From: Methylobacterium planeticum | GTDB taxonomy: Bacteria > Pseudomonadota > Alphaproteobacteria > Rhizobiales > Beijerinckiaceae | Length of the DNA: 64,000 bases | Reading direction: 5' to 3' | NCBI RefSeq assembly: GCF_008806345.1 | Contig: NZ_VZZJ01000012.1 | Span: forward strand, 1-64,000 | Shown here: piece after piece, positions 18,843 through 27,800 of the stretch | Position numbering within the stretch: position 1 is the stretch's first letter | Layout: the number at the start of each line of letters is the position of its first letter | Translations under genes and position numbers: made by a program | Notes under the pieces: generated by a model | The model's database searches: none | Told to the model about the DNA's origin: nothing | What the model saw: only the letters and a program-made list of their open reading frames with translations

Positions 18843-20977
18843 CACCGCGCCGCGCCCTTGCCGTCGATGAACAGCGCACCCGAAGGCGGCCGACCGAGCG
18901 CTGCCGCGATCCGGCCGGTCTCGACAAGGTCGTCCTGCAGGGTGCGGCCGCCGCTCGCGACCACGACGACGCGGTCGACCGCTCCGACGAGCGGCGCGAT
19001 CCGGACGTTCTCCGTGAGCGTGCCGCCATCGATCAGGACGAGGTCGTAGCGCTCGGCGACATGGGCGAGGAATTGCTGCACGTTCTCACGCTCGAAGGCG
19101 TCGCGCACCGGCTTCTGGCCGTTACCCACGGCCAGACGGCGTGCGCCGGTGGCCGTATCGGTAACGGAGGCGGAAAAGAAGCTGATCTCGCCCCGAAGGA
19201 CTTCGAGCAATCCGCCGGTCCCGGGATGCGCAGAACTGAGTTCGGCCTCGACCACCAGGACATGGTCCCCGCGCGCCGTCGCCACGGCCGCCAGGAGATC
19301 GATCAGGCTCCGTCGCTCGGCGGCCTCGGAAGCCGGCGCCGTCACCAGGACGTTCAACGCCCGGTTCTTGCCAGGCTTCACCCCCGCGAGGGCGTAGAGA
19401 CTATCGAGCGCAAAGGCCGCCGGTGCCGCGCAGGCACCATCGGGCATCCCGAACGTCTCCGGGAAGGTGGCGAGCACCGGCGCGTCGAGCAGCCGTTCGA
19501 GTTGACGACGCGAGAGCAGCGTCGGCCGTGCGTATTCGCGCACCAGCGCGAGCCCGGCGCCGATCCCGAGGCCACCGCCCATCGCAGCACCGAGGATGAG
19601 GAGGCGCAGCGGCCAGCTCCGCTCCTCGGGCGGTTGGGCCCAGGTGATCACGCGGGCGTTCGTCGCATCGACATTCGCCTGCTCGCTGATTTCCCGGGAG
19701 CGCACGAGGAACGTGTTGTAGACTGAGCGGCTGGCGTCGAGGTCGCGCTCGAGCTCGCGCAGGCGCACGTTCGATTTGCCGGTTTGGACCGACTCGGCTT
19801 TCAGGCTGTCGAGGTTCCCGGCGAGGGAGCGTTCGTTGGCAAGCGCGCGCTGGTACTCGATCTCGGCCCCCTGCACGATGCGACCGAGTTCGGCATCGAT
19901 CAGCCGCTTGACGTCCGCCTTCTGGGTGCGCACCGCGGTGATGAAGGGATGGCGCTCGCCGAGCTGCGTGCGCAGATCGGCTTCCTTGCTGGTGAGTTCG
20001 GCAAATTGCGTGCGCAGGCGCTCGATCGTCGGTGCCTGGATCGCTTCGGGCGTCGCGCCCGCGTCGAAGGCACTGCCGCGGGCGCTGCGGATGCCCTGCA
20101 GCCGGCTTTTGGCTTCGGCGGTGCGGTTTCGGGCCGCCACGAGACGCGCGTTGCTGTCCGTGAGCTGCTGTTCGCCGACCAAACGTCCGCTGGAGGCGAT
20201 CAGACCATTCTCGGCCCGAAAGCTCTCGAGCCGGGTCTCGGCCGCGAGGACGTCGCGGCGCAGGCTGTCGAGGCGCGCGTTCAGTTCCCCCGAGGCGCGC
20301 TTGGCCGCGTCCGCGCGGGCCTCGGCCTGATCGGCGAGATAGGCCCGTGCGATGGCGTTGACGATCAACGCCGCCTTGTCCGGATCCGACGCGGTGACGA
20401 TGACGTCGACGACGAACACTTTCTCGGCACGCTTGACGGCCAGCTTCCTGCGGAGGTTCCGAAGCGCCTGTGATTTCCCGTTATGGGTCTGCGCCTGGGG
20501 GCCGGACACGACCTCGCGCAGGGCCCGCAGGGACCGCGACAGGAGACCGTCGCGCAGTCCGCCGAATTCGGGATCGGCCGCAAGCCCCGCCTCCGCAATG
20601 GCGCGCAAAAGAACCGTGTCCGACTCGATGACCCGGACCTGACTCTCGATCTTGGTGATGCCGCCATCGGGCGCGACCACGCCGGCATTGAGGTCGTTGG
20701 TGATGACCTGCCGGTCGCGCGGGTCGATGAGGAGTTGCGAGGTCGCGGTGTAGAGCGGCGTCGCCAGGAACCCGTAGATCAGGGCCGCCACGGCGAAGAG
20801 TGCGGTCGTGCCCAGGACGATCCGGCGGCGGCGCATCAGGATGCGCCAGAGATCGCCAACCTCGGCCGTGGTCTCCCGCTCCGCATGGACCGGACGATCG
20901 GCGACGGCCGGCAGGAACCGCTGCGCCTGTGCCAGGCTGAGATGGGTGTGTCCCGCGTTCGGCCATTGCTGGTTCAA
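18842..20977 (-). CDS. Exopolysaccharide chain-length determinant / Wzc-like co-polymerase with degenerate kinase domain
   Basis: This 711-aa inner-membrane protein has the Wzz domain (ILMRRRRIVLGTTALFAVAALIYGFLATPLYTAT-type first membrane helix, residues about 47-75), a long periplasmic coiled-coil region (about 200-430) and a second membrane helix (LRLLILGAAMGGGLGIGAGLALV, about 470-492). The cytoplasmic end resembles the BY-kinase domain, but where the Walker A P-loop should be it reads VTAPASEAAERRSL, without the GKS/GKT. Walker A-prime (HVLVVEAEL) is altered too. There is no C-terminal tyrosine cluster. It is thus probably a chain-length regulator without kinase activity. It is coupled to the polymerase gene. 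Confidence 0.85.
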   Translation of the reverse strand: MNQQWPNAGHTHLSLAQAQRFLPAVADRPVHAERETTAEVGDLWRILMRRRRIVLGTTALFAVAALIYGFLATPLYTATSQLLIDPRDRQVITNDLNAGVVAPDGGITKIESQVRVIESDTVLLRAIAEAGLAADPEFGGLRDGLLSRSLRALREVVSGPQAQTHNGKSQALRNLRRKLAVKRAEKVFVVDVIVTASDPDKAALIVNAIARAYLADQAEARADAAKRASGELNARLDSLRRDVLAAETRLESFRAENGLIASSGRLVGEQQLTDSNARLVAARNRTAEAKSRLQGIRSARGSAFDAGATPEAIQAPTIERLRTQFAELTSKEADLRTQLGERHPFITAVRTQKADVKRLIDAELGRIVQGAEIEYQRALANERSLAGNLDSLKAESVQTGKSNVRLRELERDLDASRSVYNTFLVRSREISEQANVDATNARVITWAQPPEERSWPLRLLILGAAMGGGLGIGAGLALVREYARPTLLSRRQLERLLDAPVLATFPETFGMPDGACAAPAAFALDSLYALAGVKPGKNRALNVLVTAPASEAAERRSLIDLLAAVATARGDHVLVVEAELSSAHPGTGGLLEVLRGEISFFSASVTDTATGARRLAVGNGQKPVRDAFERENVQQFLAHVAERYDLVLIDGGTLTENVRIAPLVGAVDRVVVVASGGRTLQDDLVETGRIAAALGRPPSGALFIDGKGAAR

Positions 20978-21035
20978 GGTCGGGCTCCGTGGTCCTCGCT
21001 CCGCGGAGCTCGCAATGCTCGTACCTTCGGGCCAT

Positions 21036-21049
21036 TGATCTTGAGATCA
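21036..21049. promoter_or_regulatory. Perfect inverted repeat upstream of the Wzz/Wzc-like gene
   Basis: TGATCT, spacer TG, AGATCA, located about 60-70 bp upstream of the minus-strand start at 20977. It could be an operator; it does not match the dyad at 14922. Confidence 0.3.
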
Positions 21050-21109
21050 GGCTTCGGTTCGTCTGGTCGAGACAGCCTATCTCCGGCTATCGTTAACAAT
21101 CCCCCGCAG

Positions 21110-21131
21110 CTCGTCTGTCAAGACGAGTTTT
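21110..21131 (+). terminator. Intrinsic-terminator-like hairpin in a divergent promoter region
   Basis: CTCGTCT (21110-21116), loop GTCA, AGACGAG (21121-21127), then TTTT (21128-21131). It points along the plus strand but no plus-strand gene precedes it; the next start is 166 bases downstream. It could be an attenuator in the leader of that gene or the end of a small RNA. Confidence 0.5.
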
Positions 21132-21296
21132 GTATAGTGGCAGATCGGTTCGGGGCACTGGCCATGAAGGAAGGCTTCATGGTCCGGGGGTAGCCTGCGC
21201 TGAAGACGAGCTGCGGCCGCGCTCGGGAGTCGCTCCGGAGCCCTGCGATGCCGCGGCACAGTCGAACGGAATCCTTCCAGCCATGGGTCGAACGAC

Positions 21297-22808
21297 GTGC
21301 GGATCAGACTTCGCCTGGATGGCCGCCATGCACGGCGCTGGCACGCCCGCCTCATTGAACATCTCGCCCGGCGTCCCGACACCGTCGTCGAGGTCGAGGC
21401 CGGTCCAGGGCCCGACACCTGGCCCGCCAATGCCGACCTCCTGTTCCGCCTCGAAGCCCTAATTCACGGCTTACCGGCAGATGGTCCCGCCGCGCATCTC
21501 GATGCGCCGGCGCGATCGCGGTGGCCGAGTCCCGGGACGGAGGCGCCCGACCGGATCATCGATCTCTGCGGCGACGTTCCGGATGACGGGCCGGTGCCGG
21601 TCTGGCGTGTTCTCTACGACGGACAGGGCGGCGAGGCCGCATTGCTGGCGAGCCTTCTGGCCGGGCGCGCGCCGATTGCGGAACTCGTGGAAGGAAACCG
21701 CCTTCGCTGTTCCGGCCGCCTGGGCACCGAGATCCGCGGCGTCGCCCTTACGATGTTCGAGGATGCCCTCGTGCGGACCGCGACGATGATCCGGGCGACC
21801 CTCGACGGACGCGCGCCGATCCTCGCCGCCGATGCGCCGGATCCCGCCCCGCTGCGTCTCCGGATGCCCGATCTCGGGCGGCGCGCCGTCCGCCTGCTCG
21901 GCGGAGCGATCGTTCGGCGGCTCTACCATCTCTGCTATTGCGCACCCCACTGGCGCGTCGGCTGGCGCCGGCTCCACGGTCCGGACCTCGTCGCGCTCGG
22001 CCGGCATCCCGAGAGCGGATGGCGTGAACTCGCGGACGATGGTCGGCGCTTCTATGCGGATCCGTTCCCGATCGAGCATCGGGGCGAGCCCTGGCTCTTC
22101 GTCGAGGAATACGTGCACAGCGTCGGCAAGGCGTTGATCTCGGCGGTACGCTTCAGCCCCGAGGGCCCTGTCGGGGTGCCTGTGCCCGTCCTCGAGACCG
22201 GGTCTCACCTCTCCTACCCGTTCGTGTTCGCCCGGGAGGGTTCTGTCTGGATGGTGCCCGAGAGCTGTGCCGCGGGAACGATCGATCTCTACCGCGCGCT
22301 TGCTTTTCCGGGGGGCTGGGCCAAGGAGGCGACGCTGATCTCCGGCATCGCCGCGAGTGACGCGACGCTGTTGGAGCATGGCGGCCGGTGGTGGATGTTC
22401 GCGACCGTCCGGGGAAGCGATGCCGCGGACCCGCTCGGCAACGGCTCGTTCTCGGACACGCTGCACCTCTGGTCGGCCCCCGACTTCCGCGGTCCCTGGA
22501 CGCCGCACCCGGCGAATCCCGTCCTGATCGATATCGCGGCGGCGCGGCCTGCGGGCCGGATCGTCAAGCGCGGCAACGATTTGATCCGGCCGGTCCAGGA
22601 CTGCACCCGCGGCTACGGCCACGCGCTCGCCCTGGCCCGCATCGAGCGCCTCGACGACGAGGCCTTCACGCAGCACGTCGAGACCCGCATCGAGGCCGGG
22701 CCGGCTTGGCCGGGGACGCGCCTGCACACCCTGAATGCCGCTGCCGGGTACGAGTTCATCGACGGCTCGGCCCGCGCACCCCGCTTCAGGCGCCCGCACC
22801 GGCCGTGA
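21297..22808 (+). CDS. Glucosamine inositolphosphorylceramide transferase-like protein (propeller domain)
   Basis: The 503-aa product starts with a poorly conserved alpha/beta part of about 200 residues resembling a formyltransferase-like module. From about residue 215 it has a beta-propeller: WRELADDGRRFYADPFPIEH, GEPWLFVEEYVH, LSYPFVFAREGSVWMVPES, ASDATLLEHGGRWWMFATV, HLWSAPDFRGPWTPHP and RPVQDCTRGYGHAL. This pattern is the N-terminal domain of plant glucosamine inositolphosphorylceramide transferase 1 and bacterial relatives in surface-polysaccharide loci. The role there is unproven; a sugar transferase or sugar-binding function is inferred. The start is a GTG, without a strong ribosome-binding site. 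Confidence 0.75.
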   Translation: MRIRLRLDGRHARRWHARLIEHLARRPDTVVEVEAGPGPDTWPANADLLFRLEALIHGLPADGPAAHLDAPARSRWPSPGTEAPDRIIDLCGDVPDDGPVPVWRVLYDGQGGEAALLASLLAGRAPIAELVEGNRLRCSGRLGTEIRGVALTMFEDALVRTATMIRATLDGRAPILAADAPDPAPLRLRMPDLGRRAVRLLGGAIVRRLYHLCYCAPHWRVGWRRLHGPDLVALGRHPESGWRELADDGRRFYADPFPIEHRGEPWLFVEEYVHSVGKALISAVRFSPEGPVGVPVPVLETGSHLSYPFVFAREGSVWMVPESCAAGTIDLYRALAFPGGWAKEATLISGIAASDATLLEHGGRWWMFATVRGSDAADPLGNGSFSDTLHLWSAPDFRGPWTPHPANPVLIDIAAARPAGRIVKRGNDLIRPVQDCTRGYGHALALARIERLDDEAFTQHVETRIEAGPAWPGTRLHTLNAAAGYEFIDGSARAPRFRRPHRP

Positions 22809-22844
22809 GGCTCGGCGCGCGCCGATGGCGATGCGCCCGGCCGT

Positions 22845-24047
22845 TCAGCTTCGGCCGGGCTGCCGGTCCGGCTGGAAGGAATGCGCGAGCCGAGACAGTG
22901 TCTGCCGCACCACGGCATTGCGAACCCGGCGCGCATCCCAGAGGAGCCCCGTCCCGGTGACGATGCCCCGGGCGTAGAAGCTCGATGCGATGCTCGCGCC
23001 GTCGACTCTCCGCTTCACGCGGTCGTTGTAGAAGCGCGCGATCTTGTCGGCCCCCATCCCGGGCGTCTCGAACCAGCGCGGCAGGTGAACCGAGCAGAGC
23101 CGCTCGACATCGGTCACGACCCGCCGGAAGCCGACACCCGGAGCCGGGCAGGTCGTGCAGAATGCGTCGCCGATGAGGACGATCCCGTCGCGCCGGGGAT
23201 CCTCCGTGATCGTGAGATCGATCTGCCGGATGTCGACGGAACCGGCGATGCGGAAGTCGCCGCAGAGTTCGGCGATGTCGGGCGCGAGTTCGCGCAGGAT
23301 CGGCTGCGGATCCTGCCGGAACGCGCGGGTCCAGGGATCGCCCGCCGTCCGGTAGACGAACAGGTTTCCGCGCATCGCCCCGTCGATCGGAAACAGGGTC
23401 AGGTAGGCCATCCGATCGACCGGCCTGAAGCCGTAATAGGTCAACGTATCGAAGGAAAACTCAGGCCGCGGAAGCGCCATGTTGAAGCCGAGCGAGAGGG
23501 AATGTCCCCTCGATGTCTCGATGCGGCGCAGCCCCGCGTGGCGCCGCACGGCGTCGCCGAGACCGGTGGCCAGCACGACGAGCCGCGCCTCGGTCACGGT
23601 GCCGTCCGTGAGTTCGACGCGCTGCCGATCCGGGCCCGTCGTCAGACCGGCGACCCGACCGCGCACGAAGGTCGCCATCGGCGGCAGCGCTGCCCGGAGC
23701 CCATTGATCAGCGAGCCGTAGGAGAACCCGTATTCCCGCAGGTGCGTCTTCGACACGAGGCGACCGTAGCGGTAGATGCGGCTCTTCTCCATCGGGGTCA
23801 CCAGCGGCCTGACGACCGAGCCGAGGCCCAGCCTGTCCAGCACGGCCATGTGATCGAGATCGAGCTTCTCGCCGCGGAACTCGGAAGGATAGACCGCCTG
23901 CGCGTCGATCAGCGCAACCCGGTATCCGGCCTCGGCCAGAACGATCGCCGTGCTCGTGCCGGCCAGGCCCGCGCCGATGATCGCGACGTCGGCCAGGATC
24001 GTCGCGCCCTGGTCGCAAGCCCCGCCCGCTCGTCCTGCCTCGGACAT
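22845..24047 (-). CDS. FAD-dependent oxidoreductase, geranylgeranyl reductase/halogenase-like
   Basis: The 400-aa product has the FAD-binding Rossmann signature DVAIIGAGLAGTSTAIVLAEAGYRVALID (beginning near residue 20, GxGxxG), a conserved strand with VVLATGLGDAVRR near residue 165 and the second FAD motif GIVLIGDAFCTTCPAPGVGF near residue 290. This layout is that of PHBH-fold monooxygenases and geranylgeranyl-reductase/tryptophan-halogenase-like enzymes. Start at 24047 is supported by GGAAGGA 6-12 nt upstream; a longer frame to 24086 lacks that support. It lies inside the exopolysaccharide locus, divergent from the flippase gene. It may modify a lipid carrier or sugar, but no substrate can be read from the sequence. 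Confidence 0.8.
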   Translation of the reverse strand: MSEAGRAGGACDQGATILADVAIIGAGLAGTSTAIVLAEAGYRVALIDAQAVYPSEFRGEKLDLDHMAVLDRLGLGSVVRPLVTPMEKSRIYRYGRLVSKTHLREYGFSYGSLINGLRAALPPMATFVRGRVAGLTTGPDRQRVELTDGTVTEARLVVLATGLGDAVRRHAGLRRIETSRGHSLSLGFNMALPRPEFSFDTLTYYGFRPVDRMAYLTLFPIDGAMRGNLFVYRTAGDPWTRAFRQDPQPILRELAPDIAELCGDFRIAGSVDIRQIDLTITEDPRRDGIVLIGDAFCTTCPAPGVGFRRVVTDVERLCSVHLPRWFETPGMGADKIARFYNDRVKRRVDGASIASSFYARGIVTGTGLLWDARRVRNAVVRQTLSRLAHSFQPDRQPGRS

Positions 24048-24524
24048 GTCCGGTCCTTCCTTCGCGTCGAAAATACCGTCCGGCACGCCGTCGCAATCGC
24101 CGTTTCCCTAAGCCCGCGAACCGGCCGATCCCGAAGATCCAGCGGCCGAGAGCCCGAATGATCCGTGACATACGACATTGGAGCGCGTCATAGCGGGCGC
24201 GTTGTTGGCGCAACATAGGTGAGCCGGTGCCGCCGATGTAGAGCGGATGCCCCGCCAACTTGTATCTCAGTTAACTGCACTTGCGCCGGCTCGGGGACGT
24301 CGGCCGGTGAGAGGCCCACGGGCGCCTCATGCGTGCGTCCCGTTCACAGGCTGGAAACTCAAGAGAGAAATAGGTCGCCTCCTTAAGCTGCCAGACATAC
24401 TTGGAGCTTTTAACCTCGGCTCGCGGATCAGTGTCGGTCGCTCCGTCGTGATCGATGCCGACCGTACCTGCCGTTGCCCGATGGGACCGTGCGGCGCGGC
24501 GGCAACGCCGGAGGAGGAGACGCG
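24048..24524. other. Divergent promoter region between oxidoreductase and flippase
   Basis: No gene seen. A 10-bp palindrome CAGTTAACTG occurs at 24268-24277. The right edge holds a long GGAGGAGGAG ribosome-binding site directed at the short frame starting at 24525. Confidence 0.4.
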
Positions 24525-24584
24525 ATGAGCCCGTCGAAATCGCCCGCGATGTCGCTGGTTCCGGCTCCCGAAAGCCGGGCGTGA
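24525..24584 (+). CDS. 19-codon leader frame overlapping the flippase start
   Basis: ATG at 24525 follows the strong site GGAGGAGGAG (about 24510-24519) and encodes MSPSKSPAMSLVPAPESRA. Its TGA (24582-24584) overlaps the GTG of the flippase (24581-24583) as GTGA. The flippase GTG has no such site of its own. Either this is a coupled leader peptide, or it is the true flippase N-terminus separated by a frameshift. Confidence 0.45.
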   Translation: MSPSKSPAMSLVPAPESRA

Positions 24585-25939
24585 GCGCAATTCGATCTCG
24601 GTTCGCCCAAGGCCGCCTGATCCTGATGATCGGCGGGGAGGCGATGCAGAGCGCACTTAGCTTCGCGCTGAACCTCGCGCTGCTGCACCTCCTGCCGACC
24701 AAGGATTACGGTGTCTTCGCGCTGGTGATGGTCATTGGCGGCATCGGCCTGACCTATATCCGGGCCCTGACGGCGATGCCCGCCGCGATCCTGATCGGGC
24801 AGGCGCCTCGCCCCGGACGGGCTGCCATCCACGATGTCACCTTCGGCTCGGCTGCCGTCCTGCTCGCCGGGTCCATGACGGTGATGGTTGCCGCTGTTCT
24901 CGATACCTGGGTCGAGAGCGGCGCCTGGGCCGGCGGCCTCTTCGTGGGACTTTGGGCCTTCCGCAGCCATCTGCGGACCGCTTATTTCGCGCATGAGCGG
25001 CAATCCATCGTGGCGATCGGCGATCTCGCCTACACCCTCGGCGGATCTCTGACCGCGCTCGTCCTCTGGAGCGGCGTCGATATCCTGCGCAACGTGCTCC
25101 TGACCTTGGCGGGCGCCAACGCTCTCGCGATCGCGATCATGCTGCTGCGCGCGCGCCAGCCCCTTCGCGTCAGCTTCCGTCGGCGGACGCGTCGCCGCTA
25201 CCTCGGCCTCGGGCGGCAACTCGGCTGGTCGGCCCTCAGCGTCACCACCACCAACCTTCAGGGCCAGGGCATGGCCCTGATGGTCGCCGCCCTCGCGGGG
25301 CCTGCTGCCTACGCGCCGATCGCGGCCGCGCTGGTGGCCTTCGTCCCGCTGCGGATCATCGCGACGGCGGTGGCCAACATGATGCAGCCGGACCTGTCGG
25401 CGAAACTCGGGCGCAGCGAGATCAGGATCGTGCGGCGTTCCGTGCTCGTCTGGATGGGCGCGATGGCGTTCGGAGGTCTCGCCTATGGTGCCGCCATCGC
25501 CCTCGTTCTGCCCGTGGTGTCGCCGGGCTTCACCGCGACCACCTCGCCGCTGCTGCTTGCCCTCGCGTGGGTGTTCTACACCTTCACGCTGGTGTCGGTG
25601 ATGCCGAGGATCATGCTGGAGATCCTCGGCGAGTTCCGATCGATCACCATGATCACCGTGGGGAGTGCCGCGCTCGGCATGGGGCTCGCCCTCGCACTGC
25701 TGCTGGCGGGACGCCCGAGCCTCGCCCTCGTGGGCGGTGTCGTCTCGGAATTCGCCGTCCTGGCGGCGTCCGGTTTCGTCGTCTGGCTCAGGATGCGCCG
25801 CTTTAGCGAGGCCCGCCCTCAGGCCTCCCCGTTCGGTTCGGCACCGAACGGCGGCGCCCCCTCGCGCGATCCCGATCACCATCCGCTGCGCGCGCTCGAC
25901 CACGATGCGCGCCTCGCTGAGCAAGGCTCCACCCGATGA
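24581..25939 (+). CDS. Wzx/MATE-like polysaccharide flippase
   Basis: The product (452 aa from the GTG) is a polytopic membrane protein with about 12 helices, of the lipopolysaccharide/exopolysaccharide translocase (MOP superfamily) type. The start region GGEAMQSALSFALNLALLHLLPTKDYGVFALVMVI is the characteristic first helix pair followed by D-Y-G. It should flip lipid-linked repeat units across the inner membrane for the VpsF-like polymerase. The stop overlaps the ATG of the GNAT-like gene (ATGA), giving an operon. The frame is open upstream to 24455 but reads arginine-rich nonsense there; start choice is discussed with the leader frame. Confidence 0.83.
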   Translation: MSAIRSRFAQGRLILMIGGEAMQSALSFALNLALLHLLPTKDYGVFALVMVIGGIGLTYIRALTAMPAAILIGQAPRPGRAAIHDVTFGSAAVLLAGSMTVMVAAVLDTWVESGAWAGGLFVGLWAFRSHLRTAYFAHERQSIVAIGDLAYTLGGSLTALVLWSGVDILRNVLLTLAGANALAIAIMLLRARQPLRVSFRRRTRRRYLGLGRQLGWSALSVTTTNLQGQGMALMVAALAGPAAYAPIAAALVAFVPLRIIATAVANMMQPDLSAKLGRSEIRIVRRSVLVWMGAMAFGGLAYGAAIALVLPVVSPGFTATTSPLLLALAWVFYTFTLVSVMPRIMLEILGEFRSITMITVGSAALGMGLALALLLAGRPSLALVGGVVSEFAVLAASGFVVWLRMRRFSEARPQASPFGSAPNGGAPSRDPDHHPLRALDHDARLAEQGSTR

Positions 25940-27168
25940 ATGCCGTCGATCGCGCGTTATTCTCGCAGCCTGCCTCCATGGCGGAAGCTTCTTCGGCTGC
26001 CGCGGCGCGCCGGGACTTCTCGGTTCACCTTCATCGCAGTCTCGCGTCCGCGGACAGCGTCTGGCGAAGGCTTGAGCGGGAGGGCGTTGCCTCCGCCTAT
26101 CAGCGCTTCGACTGGGTCGGAGCGATCCTGCAGCATCTCGCGTCGCAAGAGTCGGCCGACTTGCTGCTCGCGGAGGTGCGCGATGCCGCGACCGGTCAAC
26201 CACTCATGCTGTGGCCGATGTGTCGGCTGAGGCGGCGTGGACACCGCGTCGTCGCCTGGGTCGATTTCGGCGTCTGCGACTACATCGCCCCCCTCATGGC
26301 CCAAAATCTGACCTTGTCCGCCGCGGAGGCTGACCGGGTCTGGGCCGCCATCCTCACCGCGCTTCCGGCCGCCGATCTCGTTCGCATCGACGCGATACCC
26401 GCCACGGTGTCGGGCCAGCCAAATCCCTTGGCGCTTCTCCGCCGCACCACCGCTTCCGCGCATATCACCTCCGGCATGGCCATCCACGGACCGGCCGAGA
26501 CTCTCCTCCAGCGGGTCTGCAAGGCCTCCGTCGTGCGCGAGATCGGCATGAAGGGACGGCGCCTCGAACGGCGTGGCCGCGTCTCGTTCGTCGTGGCCGA
26601 GACGGCGGCCGAGGTCGGGGCATTGTTCGACGTCCTCCTCGAACAGCGCCTCGATCGCTTCAGGAAGCTCGGCCGCTTCGATCTCCTGACCCAGCCGAGC
26701 GCCGTCGCCTTCTATCGCCAGACCGCGCTCGATGGTCTGACCGGCGGGGCGGCTCGCATGATCGGGCTGCGGGTCGACGACGTGTGGGTGGCCACCTGCT
26801 ACGGCCTCGTCCACGGCGGAGCGTTCCACTTGACGCTCCTGTCGATCGCCGACGAGAGCTGGCGCAACTGCTCGCCGGGCTTCCTGCTCGTGTGCCGCGC
26901 CATGACCTGGGCCCGTGAGCAGGGCCTCGGCTACTTCGACTTCACGATCGGCGAGCACGGCTACAAGGCCAAGATCGGCGGTCAGTCGCAGCCCCTGATG
27001 TCCGTCTACCAGGACCTGACTTTGAAAGGCCGGCTGGTCCGCCAGATGATCGAGGGCCTGCGCGACGGCAAGGCATGGCTCGTTGCGCGCCATCCTGCCC
27101 TGTTCGAGCGCCTCCGCAACCTTCGGCAGGCACAAAGGCGCGGGGTGTCAGGTCTCCGCCGATCGTGA
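25936..27168 (+). CDS. GNAT/FemAB-like acyltransferase of polysaccharide loci (BcsL/CelD-like)
   Basis: The 410-aa product resembles the two-domain GNAT proteins annotated as cellulose biosynthesis protein CelD/BcsL. Its N-terminal half contains WVGAILQHLASQ and WPMCRLRRRGHRVVAWVDFGVCDYIAPL. The C-terminal GNAT domain contains FRKLGRFDLLTQPSAVAFYRQ, VDDVWVATCYGLVHGGAFHLTLLSIADESWRNCSPGFLLVCRAM and YFDFTIGEHGYKAKIGG, which ends with the typical D-F-T-x-G-x-x-x-Y-K. Such enzymes acylate a sugar or polymer, or ligate amino acids. The ATGA overlap with the flippase gene ties it to export of the exopolysaccharide; acyl modification of the repeat unit is inferred. Confidence 0.82.
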   Translation: MNAVDRALFSQPASMAEASSAAAARRDFSVHLHRSLASADSVWRRLEREGVASAYQRFDWVGAILQHLASQESADLLLAEVRDAATGQPLMLWPMCRLRRRGHRVVAWVDFGVCDYIAPLMAQNLTLSAAEADRVWAAILTALPAADLVRIDAIPATVSGQPNPLALLRRTTASAHITSGMAIHGPAETLLQRVCKASVVREIGMKGRRLERRGRVSFVVAETAAEVGALFDVLLEQRLDRFRKLGRFDLLTQPSAVAFYRQTALDGLTGGAARMIGLRVDDVWVATCYGLVHGGAFHLTLLSIADESWRNCSPGFLLVCRAMTWAREQGLGYFDFTIGEHGYKAKIGGQSQPLMSVYQDLTLKGRLVRQMIEGLRDGKAWLVARHPALFERLRNLRQAQRRGVSGLRRS

Positions 27169-27316
27169 CGAGATAGGCGCGTGCTCCCTCAACGAAGCTA
27201 GGGAGGAATGCCGTCAGGTCCTTCGGGCGTGCGGGGGCCTGCCGTCACCTTGACCACATCGGTCCGGGACTGGCTCGAGGTGTCCATCTCTGACGGCGGC
27301 CACGCCTGAGATCAGG

Positions 27317-27718
27317 TCACGCGCTGGCGGGTGCAGCCCGCAGATGCGTCTTGGCGGATCGGCGCAGGCAGAACGCGAGGAGGCGGCCGCAGGCGCGGCT
27401 CGCAAGATAGAGCGCAAGGCTGAGGGTCGCGAAAAATCCCGCGTTGCGGAAGTCCGGGACGCCCGACACGGTCCCCTGTTCGACCAACCTGATCGAGCCG
27501 AAGCCTGTGGCCTCGACCGGGACGCTTCGGCCGATGGGCACCGGCGGCCGCCGGCACTTCTGAGCAGGGTTCAGAGGATTCAGGCCGCCGGCTTGGCACG
27601 GGGGCAGGGGCCGGGCCTCCCAGGTCGCGACGCTGCCGAGCCAGAGCGCGAGCAACAGGGGAGGCGCAGCCGCGGCAAGACCGATCCGATGAGACCAACG
27701 TGAGAGACGCGACACCAT
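27317..27718 (-). CDS. Two-helix membrane protein, function unknown
   Basis: The 133-aa product has an N-terminal membrane anchor (LAAAAPPLLLALWLGSVATW, about residues 13-32), a Pro/Cys-containing periplasmic loop of about 55 residues (LPPCQAGGLNPLNPAQKC) and a second hydrophobic segment (FFATLSLALYLASRACG, about 94-110) before a basic tail. A GAGGA motif lies about 12 nt before the ATG. I do not recognise a family. The opposite strand is also open here but reads without any hydrophobic or structural pattern, so I prefer the minus strand. Confidence 0.5.
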   Translation of the reverse strand: MVSRLSRWSHRIGLAAAAPPLLLALWLGSVATWEARPLPPCQAGGLNPLNPAQKCRRPPVPIGRSVPVEATGFGSIRLVEQGTVSGVPDFRNAGFFATLSLALYLASRACGRLLAFCLRRSAKTHLRAAPASA

Positions 27719-27800
27719 GCAGGCTCATCCTCGTCGCAGCGCCCGACGCGATGACAACCGAGGATAGGCGAGAGAGTTCAGAATGCGTGCCGGGGCGCGA

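Larger units (their letters stand above)
20978..21296. other. Divergent intergenic region in the exopolysaccharide locus
   Basis: About 320 bases without a gene. It contains a small dyad (21036-21049) and a terminator-like hairpin with T-tract (21110-21131), both described separately. Confidence 0.5.
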
